DNA of 64,000 bases, taken from assembly GCA_963754645.1 (NCBI GenBank), contig CAVWGP010000004.1:992001-1056000 (forward strand), in the 5' to 3' direction. The translations under genes were made by a program, and so were the position numbers. Under the pieces are notes generated by a model. It searched no databases and was not told the DNA's origin. It saw only the letters and a program-made list of their open reading frames with translations. Below, in pieces: positions 17,549 through 26,451 of this stretch. How positions within the stretch are numbered: position 1 is the stretch's first letter; every line of letters starts with the position of its first letter. The stretch is from CAVWGP01 sp963754645 (lineage in GTDB: Bacteria > Pseudomonadota > Alphaproteobacteria > Bin65).

Positions 17549-18781
17549 TCACCGCGTCAGCGAGCGGCGTTCCAGCTCCTCGATGCGCCGGCGCGCATCG
17601 GCCAATTCGCGGGCCAGGTCGGCGTTGCGCTCGGCCAGCGCCGCGCTGCGCTTTTCCTCATCCAAGGCACGCTTGTTCACAGCCTCGACGGCTTTCGCCG
17701 TGGCGGCGAGCTGCGCTTCCATCTGTTGCAGACGGGCGCGCGCCACAGCCGATTGCGCCGGGGGCACGCCGGTGATGATCGGGCCGGCCTCGCCGTCGCC
17801 GACGGTCCTCCGGGCCGGCGCCGCCAGATCGGCGAGGCCGCGCGCCAGGCGATCGATGCGCGTCTCTGCGGCCACGATACGATCGGCCGCTGGCGCCGCT
17901 TGCTGCTCAATGCGCACGATGCGGCCGGCAGCCGCGACGAAGGCGGCTTCAAGCTTGCGGAAACGCTCGGCGTAGGCCGCTTCCGTCTTGGCGCCGTCGG
18001 CTTTGGCGCTGTTGGCAGCCGCGGCGACCCGGCTATCGAGCTCGCCAAGCCGTGCCGCGAGCATGCGTTCGGCTTCGGCAAGGCGCGCCACGGCAACGTC
18101 ATTGCGCGACTCGGCCGCGGCCAGACGCGCTATCAAGGCGCGTTCGTTGTCGGGATTCGGCGGCGCCGCAACCGGTCGATTTTCCACAGCCTTCAGTCGC
18201 GACTCGGCCTCGGCCAGCCGCGCGATCAAGGCGCGTTCGTTGGCCGGATTCGGCGGCGCCGCAATCGGTCGATTTTCCACGGTTTTAAGGCGTGCCTCGT
18301 GCGCCGCCAGTTCGCGGCGCAATGTTTCGAGACTGCGCTCGGCGGATTCGCCCGGGCCGGAACGGGTTTCGAGGGCTTGCAAGCGGGCGGACAATTCGCT
18401 GACGCTTCGGCTGGCGTTGTCGGTCCGCGCACCGGCGATGTTCACGGTTGCCAAGCGGGTTTCGAGCGTTCCAAACCGGCCGGCCAGTTCGCCCGAGGTC
18501 TTGAGCGCGGTCTCCGACGCCGCTTCGGCGCCAGCCACGCGGATTGCGATCGTGCCGATTGCGACCTCAAGCGTCTTGCGCTCGGCCTCGGCGGCTTGCA
18601 GGCGCCGATTGGCATCGGCACTTACCGATGTCAAGGTTTCGAGCTTACCCCTGAGCTCGAGAATTTGGCCGTTGATGGCGGTCAACATTTCTTTCTGCTG
18701 ACCGTCGCAGCCGGCGAGGACGAGCAGACTTGCGCCAAAAAGCGCAGCGGCGGGGACGCGGTACATAGCGAATTTCATCAT
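17549..18781 (-). CDS. Coiled-coil outer-envelope lipoprotein
   Basis: The 410-residue protein has a lipoprotein signal peptide ending in LLVLAGC, with the lipidated cysteine near residue 25. Almost everything after it is heptad-patterned coiled coil rich in Ala, Glu, Arg and Leu. Two adjacent segments of about 31 residues are near-duplicates (NERALIARLAEAESRLKAVE), matching a 93-bp DNA tandem repeat. GGAGATTT precedes ATG 18781. The gene end is 8 bp from the GST start. It may be a periplasmic rod or spacer protein; no enzymatic motif is seen, and the family is not recognised. Confidence 0.7.
   Translation of the reverse strand: MMKFAMYRVPAAALFGASLLVLAGCDGQQKEMLTAINGQILELRGKLETLTSVSADANRRLQAAEAERKTLEVAIGTIAIRVAGAEAASETALKTSGELAGRFGTLETRLATVNIAGARTDNASRSVSELSARLQALETRSGPGESAERSLETLRRELAAHEARLKTVENRPIAAPPNPANERALIARLAEAESRLKAVENRPVAAPPNPDNERALIARLAAAESRNDVAVARLAEAERMLAARLGELDSRVAAAANSAKADGAKTEAAYAERFRKLEAAFVAAAGRIVRIEQQAAPAADRIVAAETRIDRLARGLADLAAPARRTVGDGEAGPIITGVPPAQSAVARARLQQMEAQLAATAKAVEAVNKRALDEEKRSAALAERNADLARELADARRRIEELERRSLTR
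18105..18290. repeat. Tandem 93-bp repeat inside the coiled-coil lipoprotein gene
   Basis: ATCAAGGCGCGTTCGTT occurs at 18132 and again at 18225, and the flanking sequence is also very similar (GGATTCGGCGGCGCCGCAA in both). The 93-bp period equals 31 codons, so the frame is kept and the coiled coil is lengthened by one unit. Confidence 0.7.
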
Positions 18782-18875
18782 CGGAAATCTCCGGCAAGCA
18801 TTGGAGTTCATGCCATGCCGGAGAGTAGGCGCCCAGCGGCAAGCCGCACAAGTCGCCTGAATTGGGGATAGCCCG

Positions 18876-19628
18876 CTAGGCCGATAGTTCGCGCCGCGCG
18901 CCCTTGATCCAGGCTGCTTCCTGGTCGCGGTAGACCGAGGTGGCGCGCGCCGCATTGTCGAGGATCGTCTGGAACAGGCCGCGCGCCTGCTCGGTGCGGC
19001 CGAGCGATTTCAATAGCATGGCATAGTAATAGCGCGCGGCCTCGCCCGGGTGGTTGGGCACGATCTCGGCGTAGTAGCCTTCCGCCGCATTGGTCTCGCC
19101 AAGAGATTCATGAATGCGGGCGATGGCGAGCTTGATGTCCGCGGTCTTGAAACCGGGGTGCTCGGCAAGCAGCCGGTCGGCCTCAGCCCTGGCGGCGGCC
19201 ATGTCGCCGGCGGCGAATTCCGCCTTGAGCAGGCCGAATTTCAAGTTTGGATCGGCGGCGTAAGCGCCGACGAGGCAATTCTGATAGAGCCGCCGCGCGT
19301 CGTCGGGATGGCCGCGATCGAGACACTCTTCGGCTAACTTCACCTTGTTGTCGTGGCTCCCGCAAGTTTCGACATCGGCGATGCGCTTGGCAAGTTCGGC
19401 ATCGGGCGCCAGCGCGCGCGAAACATCCTTGAGCGCGGCATCAATCTTGCGTTGTATCTTGTGCGCGCCCGGCGTGTTCGGAATGGCTTCGAACAGCACG
19501 TAGCACAAGGCGCCGAGGATCGGGACGGCGATGACGATGTAGATCCAATGTTGCGGCCGGTTCGTCCGCACGATGTGAACGATGCATATAAGGTCGATGA
19601 CGGCGGCGAGCGCGGCGGCGATGGGCAT
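18876..19628 (-). CDS. Membrane-anchored TPR-repeat protein
   Basis: A 250-residue protein with two N-terminal membrane spans (IAAALAAVIDLICIVHIV and IYIVIAVPILGALCYVLFEA), resembling the PLDc_N membrane hairpin, followed by a soluble region of TPR-like helix pairs, e.g. AEECLDRGHPDDARRLYQNC, LGETNAAEGYYAEIVPNHPG and AMLLKSLGRTEQARGLFQTI. It is probably a bitopic scaffold. ATG 19628 (MPIAAALAAV) is used because residues further upstream are polar and out of place before the first span. It lies between the methyltransferase and the lipoprotein on the same strand. Confidence 0.75.
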   Translation of the reverse strand: MPIAAALAAVIDLICIVHIVRTNRPQHWIYIVIAVPILGALCYVLFEAIPNTPGAHKIQRKIDAALKDVSRALAPDAELAKRIADVETCGSHDNKVKLAEECLDRGHPDDARRLYQNCLVGAYAADPNLKFGLLKAEFAAGDMAAARAEADRLLAEHPGFKTADIKLAIARIHESLGETNAAEGYYAEIVPNHPGEAARYYYAMLLKSLGRTEQARGLFQTILDNAARATSVYRDQEAAWIKGARRELSA

Positions 19629-19717
19629 GGGCGGAAACCCTGCTTGGGCGGAAGTCGATGATCGGACCCGGTCGCTGATAGGGGAATAGGCTTGAGATCG
19701 CGTTAATGCTGCCGCAT

Positions 19718-20284
19718 TCACGCTTCCCCCTCGATGAAAAAACTTTCCTTCTCGCGGTTGTCGAGCGCGGCGATTTCGGCGAATCGGCTGTTTGTGGCGC
19801 GGAATTCGGCGCGGCGGGAAGTGGCGAAGCCGGCTTTGGTGAAGAGCTCCGCCGCGAAATCGTAGGTGAAGGGCGTGCGCGAATCGCCGTACCAGATGCT
19901 TTGCACCACGAGCTTGGCGCCGAGGCTTTGCCAGTCGCCATCGGGCACCAAGAAGTACCCGGCATCGCCTCGGCGGTAGGCCTCGATCGCGCGGTCGAGA
20001 TCGGGCAGGGCGGCGCGGAACACGCCGCCGGGCTTGAGGACGCGGCGGATTTCGCGCAGGGCGGGCAGCAACACATCGAGCGGCAAATCCTGCAAGACAT
20101 GGATCGCGACGGCATAATCGAAACTCGCCGCCGCGATCGGCAGGCGGGCGCTGAGATTGGCGACGATATCGACGCCGGGCCGGTGCTTGCGATCGAGATT
20201 GGTCCAGCGCGGAGAGGGAAACTTGCCGCAGCCGATATTGAGGCGGCGGTGCGAAGCCTCGACGGCGGTTGGGGTTCGGACCAT
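19718..20284 (-). CDS. SAM-dependent methyltransferase (class I)
   Basis: A 188-residue class I methyltransferase. The SAM-binding motif is LNIGCGKFPSPRWTNLDR; the motif II/III region reads FDYAVAIHVLQDLPLDVL and LREIRRVLKPGGVFRAALPD. This pattern fits the Methyltransf_11 type used for small molecules or glycans. The substrate is unknown. It starts at 20284 just downstream of a divergent esterase gene. Confidence 0.82.
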   Translation of the reverse strand: MVRTPTAVEASHRRLNIGCGKFPSPRWTNLDRKHRPGVDIVANLSARLPIAAASFDYAVAIHVLQDLPLDVLLPALREIRRVLKPGGVFRAALPDLDRAIEAYRRGDAGYFLVPDGDWQSLGAKLVVQSIWYGDSRTPFTYDFAAELFTKAGFATSRRAEFRATNSRFAEIAALDNREKESFFIEGEA

Positions 20285-20395
20285 GCCGGCTCGCTAACGC
20301 CTCGGCCGGGCCGTGTCAAACGCGCCCACGCGCGCGCTTGCGAAGCGGGCACGCTTGCCCTTAGCATCGTGCGGCGCCGATCGAAGGAGAGAGCC

Positions 20396-21397
20396 ATGCC
20401 GGAAACGCCTGCAAGCATTCGCCGCGACCCAAACTGGACGCGGCGCGCGGCATGTCTGGGTAGCGCGGCGAGCTTGGTTACGGCGCCGTGGGCGCTGGCG
20501 CAGCAGGGGGAAAAGAAGGTGGGCGCGAAAGTCTTTCTCGATTACACGCAAGAGGAACTGGATCGCGCCTACGATCAGCGCGCCTGGGCGGCCAACGCAC
20601 CGGCGGTGATCGCCCGCTATACGACCGCGAGCCAGGCGGTAAAGGCGAAATATAAGTTCCAAACTTTGAGCTACGGTTCGGACCCGGATGAGACTATGGA
20701 CGTGTTCGCGCCGACCAAGCTGGCCGGCAACGCGGGCGCGCCCGTTCATATCTTCATTCATGGCGGCGCGTGGCGCTTGCTGACCAAGGACGACAGCGCC
20801 TTCGCCGCGCCGGCCTTCGTCGAGAACGGCGTCATTTACATCGCGCTCAATTTTTCGGCGATTCCGAAGGTGCGCCTGACCGACATGGCGGATCAATGCC
20901 GGCGCGCCATCGCCTGGGTGGCCAAGAATGCGCGCGGCTTCGGCGGCAATGCCGAGCGGATTTATCTATCGGGGCACAGTTCGGGCGGCCATTTGGCCGG
21001 CGTCATGCTGACAACGGATTGGGCCAAGCAAGGCGCGCCCGACAACGTCATCAAGGGCGGGCTGGCGGTTTCGGGCATGTACGACATGCGCGCGGTTCTG
21101 CTGTCGGCCCGCTCATCTTACGTCAAGATCAGCGCCGACGAGGAAACGGCGCTCTCGGCGTTGCGCAATCTCGACAAAGTGCGCTGCCCGATCGGCGTCG
21201 CCTTCGGCGCTGGCGAGAGCCCCGAATTCAAGCGCCACGCCAAATCCTTTGCCGACGCTCTGCGCGGCCAGGGACGCGTTGCGTCCGCGCTCCTGGAAGG
21301 CGAAGGCATGAATCACTTCGAAATAATCGAAACCCTTGGCAGACCCGATGGTCTGCTGGGCCGGTTTGCCCTGCAACAAATTGGCCCGGTCGCATAG
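20396..21397 (+). CDS. Alpha/beta hydrolase, BD-FAE / arylformamidase-like esterase with N-terminal export signal
   Basis: A 333-residue serine hydrolase. PVHIFIHGGAWRLLTKDD holds the HGGAW oxyanion motif, and SGHSSGGHLAGVML is the nucleophile elbow (G-H-S-S-G). The catalytic His is probably in GMNHFEIIETLG. The N-terminus is WTRRAACLGSAASLV, a twin-arginine-like or ordinary signal followed by ALAQ, so export is likely. Kynurenine formamidases and BD-FAE esterases share this layout, and the substrate remains open. GAAGGAGAGAG just before ATG 20396 is a strong ribosome-binding site. Confidence 0.83.
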   Translation: MPETPASIRRDPNWTRRAACLGSAASLVTAPWALAQQGEKKVGAKVFLDYTQEELDRAYDQRAWAANAPAVIARYTTASQAVKAKYKFQTLSYGSDPDETMDVFAPTKLAGNAGAPVHIFIHGGAWRLLTKDDSAFAAPAFVENGVIYIALNFSAIPKVRLTDMADQCRRAIAWVAKNARGFGGNAERIYLSGHSSGGHLAGVMLTTDWAKQGAPDNVIKGGLAVSGMYDMRAVLLSARSSYVKISADEETALSALRNLDKVRCPIGVAFGAGESPEFKRHAKSFADALRGQGRVASALLEGEGMNHFEIIETLGRPDGLLGRFALQQIGPVA

Positions 21398-21718
21398 CGA
21401 AGCGACATTTTCGCTCGAGGTGCAGCCGCGAGCGATGCGAGGTGAGATTGGTTAACAAGACATTAACTCTATTGCCGCTTATATGCGGGGATGGACGGAA
21501 ACATTGGCGTACATAAAGAGAACATAAAGGGATCGAATTTAACTTTCGGTTAATCGCGCGCGAGTTGGACTGGGATGCGTGGCTTTAGCGACGCCCGGCC
21601 GTTTCGATTGAGACTTGCCTTGACCCCTTTCTACGCAGCGCCTATGTAGGCGCCGGATTTGCGCTCAGCGCCGTTGCGCAATCTTTTCGAACAATTGCGG
21701 CGTCAAGCGCGACTTGCG
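21398..21718. other. Intergenic region before tRNA-His
   Basis: No coding frame is supported here. The stretch is noticeably less GC-rich around 21450-21560. It holds the perfect 7-2-7 inverted repeat GCGCCTATGTAGGCGC at 21638-21653, which overlaps the -10 region of the promoter candidate for the tRNA. Confidence 0.6.
21620..21648 (+). promoter_or_regulatory. Candidate sigma-70 promoter for tRNA-His
   Basis: TTGACC at 21620-21625 and TATGTA at 21643-21648 are separated by 17 nt, close to the housekeeping consensus, and the tRNA begins about 70 nt further on. The -10 box lies within an inverted repeat at 21638-21653. Confidence 0.45.
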
Positions 21719-21795
21719 GCGAACGTAGCTCAGTTGGTTAGAGCATCGGATTGTGATTCCGGGGGTCGCGGGTTCAAATCCCGTCGTTCGCCCCA
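21719..21795 (+). tRNA. tRNA-His (GTG)
   Basis: A full cloverleaf can be drawn. The acceptor GCGAACG pairs with CGTTCGC, and the D-arm is GCTCAGTTGGTTAGAGC. The anticodon loop TTGTGAT has GTG at 21753-21755, and the T-arm is GCGGGTTCAAATCCCGT. The discriminator is C with an encoded CCA (21793-21795), and a G precedes the acceptor at 21718, giving the G-1:C73 pair that is the identity element of bacterial tRNA-His. Confidence 0.97.
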
Positions 21796-21842
21796 ACCTT
21801 CGCGCCAGTCGGCATAGCCCCTCGGCCATACGGAGTGAAGCA

Positions 21843-22568
21843 ATGAGCCCGCCGATCGTCACGGAGCGGCAAGGCCGCATCGCGCGCGTTACGCTGAACC
21901 GGCCCGATGCCGGCAACAGGCTGACGATGCCGGCCGTGTTCCAGCTGATGAAGACGTTGTTCGAATCGGGCCATTCCGAAGCCCACGTTATCTTGCTCAA
22001 AGCCGAAGGCCGGGACTTCTGCGCCGGCCTCGACGATCCGCCGGGCGCCGATGCGTTCAATGCCCTGACCTTGCGCGAGCAGGTCCTCGAGCCGATCCAG
22101 ATGCTCTACGCCGCGCTGGGCCGCATTCAAGTGCCGATCGTCGCCGCCGTGCAGGGCGCGGCGACGGGGATCGGCTGCGCGCTCGCCGCCGCCGCCGATA
22201 TCGTGTTGGCCGCCGACAATGCAAGCTTCGCCCTGCCGGGCATCGAGCGCGACGTTCCGCCGACGCTCGAAATGGCGGCGCTGCTGCAAGTCTTGCCGAA
22301 GAAGGCGGTGGCGTGGCTCGCCTATTCCGGCGCGCCGATGGACGCGCCGACCGCGCTCAGCCTCGGCCTGGCGAGCCGCATCGTTCCCGCGTCGGACCTC
22401 GCGGCGGCGGCGGAGGCGATGGCGCAGGGCCTGGCGGCGCGCGACCGGTCGACGTTGGCGGGCGCCAAGCAGTTCCTGCGCGTCGCGGCCGGTCTCGACA
22501 ATGCCGGGGCCGGCGAGCTGGCGGCGAACACGCTCGCGACCGTCATGTCGTCGCGCCAGAAAAAATAG
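21843..22568 (+). CDS. Enoyl-CoA hydratase/isomerase family protein
   Basis: Crotonase-fold protein of 241 residues. The two oxyanion-hole segments are visible as LLKAEGRDFCAGLDDPPGAD and AAVQGAATGIGCALAAAADI, and ASFALPGIERDVPPT follows at the usual place of the second catalytic loop. Exact activity (hydratase, isomerase or other) cannot be set from this. GGAG lies 7 nt before ATG 21843. It starts 47 bp after the tRNA-His CCA and ends at a shared terminator with the convergent receptor gene. Confidence 0.88.
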   Translation: MSPPIVTERQGRIARVTLNRPDAGNRLTMPAVFQLMKTLFESGHSEAHVILLKAEGRDFCAGLDDPPGADAFNALTLREQVLEPIQMLYAALGRIQVPIVAAVQGAATGIGCALAAAADIVLAADNASFALPGIERDVPPTLEMAALLQVLPKKAVAWLAYSGAPMDAPTALSLGLASRIVPASDLAAAAEAMAQGLAARDRSTLAGAKQFLRVAAGLDNAGAGELAANTLATVMSSRQKK

Positions 22569-22589
22569 GGGCGCCGCGCGCGGCGCCCC
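22568..22589. terminator. Bidirectional rho-independent terminator
   Basis: GGGGCGCC-GCGCGC-GGCGCCCC forms a perfect eight-pair stem between two convergent genes. On the minus strand it is followed by TATTTTTT, a good U-tract for the livK operon; on the plus strand the tail is only TT. Confidence 0.8.
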
Positions 22590-22599
22590 TTGGCTCCGC

Positions 22600-23799
22600 T
22601 CAATACTTCAAGCCGCGTTCCAGCGTCTTCCAACGGCCGTTCTCGACCACGGTCATGATGACTTCGGTCGTGCCCTGGCGCTTGGTCGGGCTGTAGCTGA
22701 TGACGGGCCCGCCCATGATGCTCTGGAAGTCCTGAACGCTTTCCATCCCCTTGACGAAGGCATCGGTGGTCAGGTTCCTGCCGACCGCCTGCAGCACACG
22801 CACGGTGAGCTCGCCGTAACCGTATCCGAGCTGCGCCGGATAGGCCGGATCCTGGCCGTACTTGGCCTTGTAGGCCTCGAAGAACGCCTTCGCCGCGCCG
22901 GTCGCGGTATCGGGATAGAGAACTTCCTGCCCCGCCATGACGACGAGGCCATTGGTCGCCCCGCCTTCGGCCGCGGCAACCACGCCTTCATAAGACGCGG
23001 TGCTGCCGACGAAGGTGACGGTCCAGCCGAGCTTGCGCGCCGTCGCATAGGGCAGGATCGTGTCGCGCACGATCGTGCCCATCAGCACCAGGTCGCAATT
23101 CGCCTCGCGCAGCTTGGTGATGGCGCCGGTGAAGTCGGTGTCGGTCGGCTTGTGGCCCAATTCGGCGGCGATCTTGATGTTCATCGCCTTCGCCTGGTCG
23201 CGCGCGCCTTCGAGGACTTCCTGGCCGAAGTCCGTGTCCTGATACATCACGCACGGCGTCTTCGTGCCTTTCTTGTCGACGAAGTACTTCAAGCCGGCGC
23301 GCATCTGGTCGTAATAGGTCGAGAGCGTCGCGAATTTGAGTTTGTGAAACGGCTCCGACATCGCCCTGGCGGCGGTGAACGGGCCGACATTGGGCACGTT
23401 AAGTTCGAACTGCCGCTGCAGAACGGCATTGTTCATCGGCGTGCCGAGCGCGCCGACCATGAGGAATATCTTGTCGCTGACCAGCAGCTTGGTACCGGCT
23501 TGCACAGCGCGCGGCACCTGATAGCCGTGATCCTCGACGATGTAGCGGATTTTGCGTCCATGGATCCCGCCCTTGGCGTTTTCTTCCTCGAAGCGCATGC
23601 GGAAGCCGTTGGTCGAGCCGACGCCCCAGGGTGCCACCGGCCCGGTCAGCGAGGTATGGGTGCCGAGGACGATTTCGGTGTCGGCAATGCCCTGGGTCTG
23701 CGCGTGGCCCGTGGCGGTGAACGCAAGGGTGAGTGCCGTTCCGGCAACCCAAGATGTCAGCAATGCATGGTGTGTTCTCCTAGTGGCGGATTCGGCCAC
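22600..23799 (-). CDS. livK: Branched-chain amino-acid type ABC transporter substrate-binding protein
   Basis: Periplasmic receptor (Peripla_BP_6, LivK-like) for the adjacent ABC permease. After the signal peptide (LLTSWVAGTALTLAFTATGHAQ) come IADTEIVLGTHTSLTGPVAP and ENAKGGIHGRKIRYIVEDHG, standard for the family; about 375 mature residues. The start is doubtful. The in-frame GTG at 23799 has no ribosome-binding site. AGGAG followed 8 nt later by ATG at 23768 looks like the real start, but that ATG is one frame off and stops after three codons. One missing base just after it would restore a normal signal peptide. It is the last gene of the liv-fadD operon and precedes a strong terminator. Confidence 0.85.
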   Translation of the reverse strand: MAESATRRTHHALLTSWVAGTALTLAFTATGHAQTQGIADTEIVLGTHTSLTGPVAPWGVGSTNGFRMRFEEENAKGGIHGRKIRYIVEDHGYQVPRAVQAGTKLLVSDKIFLMVGALGTPMNNAVLQRQFELNVPNVGPFTAARAMSEPFHKLKFATLSTYYDQMRAGLKYFVDKKGTKTPCVMYQDTDFGQEVLEGARDQAKAMNIKIAAELGHKPTDTDFTGAITKLREANCDLVLMGTIVRDTILPYATARKLGWTVTFVGSTASYEGVVAAAEGGATNGLVVMAGQEVLYPDTATGAAKAFFEAYKAKYGQDPAYPAQLGYGYGELTVRVLQAVGRNLTTDAFVKGMESVQDFQSIMGGPVISYSPTKRQGTTEVIMTVVENGRWKTLERGLKY

Positions 23800-23823
23800 G
23801 GCGACGCCGCGGCATTTGCGGTA

Positions 23824-25662
23824 TTATTGCTCCCGATACATCGACTCGATCAAGTCCTTGTATTTTCGGTTAACGAAACCACGCTTGAGCTTCATGGTCG
23901 GCGTCAGTTCCTCGTCTTCGGCGGTCAGGAGCTGGTCGATGAGACGGAATTTTTTGATCAATTCGACGCGCGCGAACTCGCGGTTGACCTTGTCGATCTC
24001 GCCCTGAATGAGATCGATAACGGGCTGGGCCCGGCACAGGCTGGCATAATTCGAATAGGGCACGCCGCTGTCCTGGGCGAATTTCGCGACATTGTCGTAG
24101 TCGATCATGATCAGCGCGGTCAGAAATTTGCGCCGGTCGCCGATCGCGACCGCGTCCGAAATATAGGGCGAGAATTTGAGCTGATTTTCGATTTCCGACG
24201 GCGTGATATTTTTGCCCCCGGCCGTGATAATGATGTCCTTCAGGCGATCGGTGATTTTGACGAAGCCCTCGTTGTCGATGTAGCCGACGTCGCCGGTGTG
24301 CAGCCAGCCGTCCTTGACGGTCTCGGCGGTTTTTTCCGGCTGATTGAGATAGCCGAGGAACACGTGCGGGCCGCGCAGCAGGATTTCGCCCTCGGGCGAT
24401 ATTTTAAGCTCGGTGCCGGGCGCCGTCATGCCGACCGTGCCGATTTTCATGCGCCCGCCCGTCGTCGCGGTGGCGACGCCGGTATTCTCTGTCTGGCCGT
24501 AGACCTCGAACATGGCGATGCCGAGGGCGCGGTACCATTTGATCAGGTCGGGCGAGATCGGCGCGGCGCCGGAATAGGCCCAGCGCAAGCAGTCCAAGCC
24601 GAGCGCGCGCTTGACGTTGCGCAGCACGAAACGATCGACGAGCCACCAGGCGGCGCGGAGCGCGAGCGGCAACGGTCTGCCGTCGGCCAGGGCCTCTGCG
24701 CGGCGGGCGCCGATCTTGAGCGCCAGGCCATAGGCAATACGTCCGAACGCCGTCGCCTCCTTCATCACGATCGCGACCCGGGAATAGAATTTTTCCCAGA
24801 TGCGCGGCACCGCGAACATGATGTCGGGCGAAACCTCGCGCAGGTTTTCGGCGAAAGTTTCCGGGCTCTCGACGAAATTGATCGTCGTGCGGTTGGCGAT
24901 CGGCCGGAACACCGAGAACGTGCGCTCGGCGATGTGGCAGAGCGGCAGGAAGCACAGCTGGTTGTCGCCGGGTTCGAGCCGGATCATCGTCTGGTTCGAG
25001 CTGAGTTGGAACAAGACGTTGCGGTGGCTGATCATGGCGCCCTTGGGCGGCCCGGTCGTGCCCGAGGTGTAGATGAGAATCAAAAGTTCGTTGGGCTCGG
25101 CGGCGGCGGCGCGGCGGTCCCAGTCCCCGGGATGCGCGGCGTCATAGGCGCGGCCCAGCTCGTTGAGCGCGTCGAGCGACATGACCGCGTCGTCCTTGAA
25201 GTCGCGCAAGCCCTCCATGTCATAGACGATAACTTTTTTCAGCGACGGCATGCGCTCGCGCCCGGTCAGGAACTTGTCGAGCTGCTCCTCGTTTTCGACA
25301 AAAAGGAATTTGGCGCGCGAATCGTTGACGATATATTCGACCTGCTTTGCCGCGTCCGTCGGATAAATGCCGCAGGACACGCCGCCGACGCAGATCGCGC
25401 CGATATCGGTAAAGATCCATTCCTTGTTGTTCTCGGACAGGATCGCGATGACGTCGCCGCGCGCCAAGCCGAGCGCGACGAGTCCGAGACCGAGATGGCG
25501 GACATGACGTCCGTAGTCCGCCCATGAAATCGACTTCCAAACGCCGAGATCCTTCTCGCGCATCGCCACGGTTGCGCTGTGCGCCGCGATGCGATGCCGG
25601 AACAGCGCCGGGATCGTGGCTTGTCCCTCGATGAGGATCGGCGGCTGGATCGGTGCGTTCAT
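23824..25662 (-). CDS. fadD: Long-chain acyl-CoA synthetase (AMP-forming)
   Basis: Adenylates a carboxylate and couples it to CoA. The 612-residue protein has the P-loop ILIYTSGTTGPPKGAMISHR, the A5 motif VYGQTENTG, A7 LHTGDVGYIDNEGFVKITDR and the A8/A10 region IITAGGKNITPSEIENQL with a final PTMKLKR catalytic lysine. It resembles the long-chain (FACS/Fad15) group with no membrane segment. It sits between livF (13 bp) and the receptor gene, so the transported compound is probably activated to its CoA ester right after import rather than being an amino acid. Confidence 0.9.
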   Translation of the reverse strand: MNAPIQPPILIEGQATIPALFRHRIAAHSATVAMREKDLGVWKSISWADYGRHVRHLGLGLVALGLARGDVIAILSENNKEWIFTDIGAICVGGVSCGIYPTDAAKQVEYIVNDSRAKFLFVENEEQLDKFLTGRERMPSLKKVIVYDMEGLRDFKDDAVMSLDALNELGRAYDAAHPGDWDRRAAAAEPNELLILIYTSGTTGPPKGAMISHRNVLFQLSSNQTMIRLEPGDNQLCFLPLCHIAERTFSVFRPIANRTTINFVESPETFAENLREVSPDIMFAVPRIWEKFYSRVAIVMKEATAFGRIAYGLALKIGARRAEALADGRPLPLALRAAWWLVDRFVLRNVKRALGLDCLRWAYSGAAPISPDLIKWYRALGIAMFEVYGQTENTGVATATTGGRMKIGTVGMTAPGTELKISPEGEILLRGPHVFLGYLNQPEKTAETVKDGWLHTGDVGYIDNEGFVKITDRLKDIIITAGGKNITPSEIENQLKFSPYISDAVAIGDRRKFLTALIMIDYDNVAKFAQDSGVPYSNYASLCRAQPVIDLIQGEIDKVNREFARVELIKKFRLIDQLLTAEDEELTPTMKLKRGFVNRKYKDLIESMYREQ

Positions 25663-25675
25663 GCAGGAGCCCTCA

Positions 25676-26449
25676 TTATCGCCACGTCTTCTTGCGCTTC
25701 CAGCGCCGCCGGCCGCGCACGCCGTCTTCCTTCATGCCGAGGAAAAATTCCTTCACGTCGTCGCTTTGCTGCAGGCGTTGGCAGCTATCGTCCATCACGA
25801 TGCGGCCCAATTCGAGCACGTAGCCGTACGACGCGACCTTGAGCGCCATATTGGCGTTCTGCTCGACAAGGAGCATCGTGACACCCTGCTCGCGGTTGAG
25901 GCGATCGATGATCGCGAAGATTTCCTGCACCAGCAACGGCGAGAGACCGAGCGACGGCTCGTCGAGCAGCATGACTTTGGGCCGCGCCATCAGGCCGCGG
26001 GCGATCACCAGCATCTGCTGCTGGCCGCCAGAGAGATAGGCCGCAGGCTGGTCCCGGCGCTCCTTCAAGATCGGGAAGTAGCCGTAGACCATCTCGATAT
26101 CGCGCGCGATCTCGCCCCGATCGCGCCGCGCGAAAGCGCCCATGACGAGATTGTCGTATACCGACAGGAATGGAAACACTTCGCGGCCCTCGGGCACATG
26201 CGCGATGCCTTGCCGCGCCACCCAATCGGGCTCCTTGCCGCGGATGTCGCGGCCGTCGAACTGGATCGTGCCCTTTTGCGGCGCCATGATGCTGGAAATG
26301 GTTTTCAGGATCGTCGTCTTGCCCGCGCCGTTGGCGCCCAGCACGGTGACGATGGCGCCGGCCGGGACATCGAGGCTGATGCCGCGCAGCGCCATGATCG
26401 GGCCGTAGAAAGTTTCGATATTGCGCATCGAAAGCAGCGTCTCGGCCAT
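25676..26449 (-). CDS. livF: ABC transporter ATP-binding protein (LivF type)
   Basis: One of the two cytoplasmic ATPases of a branched-chain amino-acid type importer. The 257-residue protein has Walker A VLGANGAGKTTILKT, signature YLSGGQQQMLVIARGLM, Walker B VMLLDEPSLGLSP and H-loop region LLVEQNANMAL, which is typical of LivF. A basic tail (GVRGRRRWKRKKTWR) extends beyond the usual C-terminus. ATG 26449 has GGAG upstream; a GTG at 26455 overlapping the livG stop is possible. Confidence 0.93.
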   Translation of the reverse strand: MAETLLSMRNIETFYGPIMALRGISLDVPAGAIVTVLGANGAGKTTILKTISSIMAPQKGTIQFDGRDIRGKEPDWVARQGIAHVPEGREVFPFLSVYDNLVMGAFARRDRGEIARDIEMVYGYFPILKERRDQPAAYLSGGQQQMLVIARGLMARPKVMLLDEPSLGLSPLLVQEIFAIIDRLNREQGVTMLLVEQNANMALKVASYGYVLELGRIVMDDSCQRLQQSDDVKEFFLGMKEDGVRGRRRWKRKKTWR

Positions 26450-26451
26450 CG

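Noticed and set aside
22219..25527. A 1102-codon plus-strand frame across livK and fadD
   Set aside because: It covers two clear minus-strand genes and has no recognisable motif.
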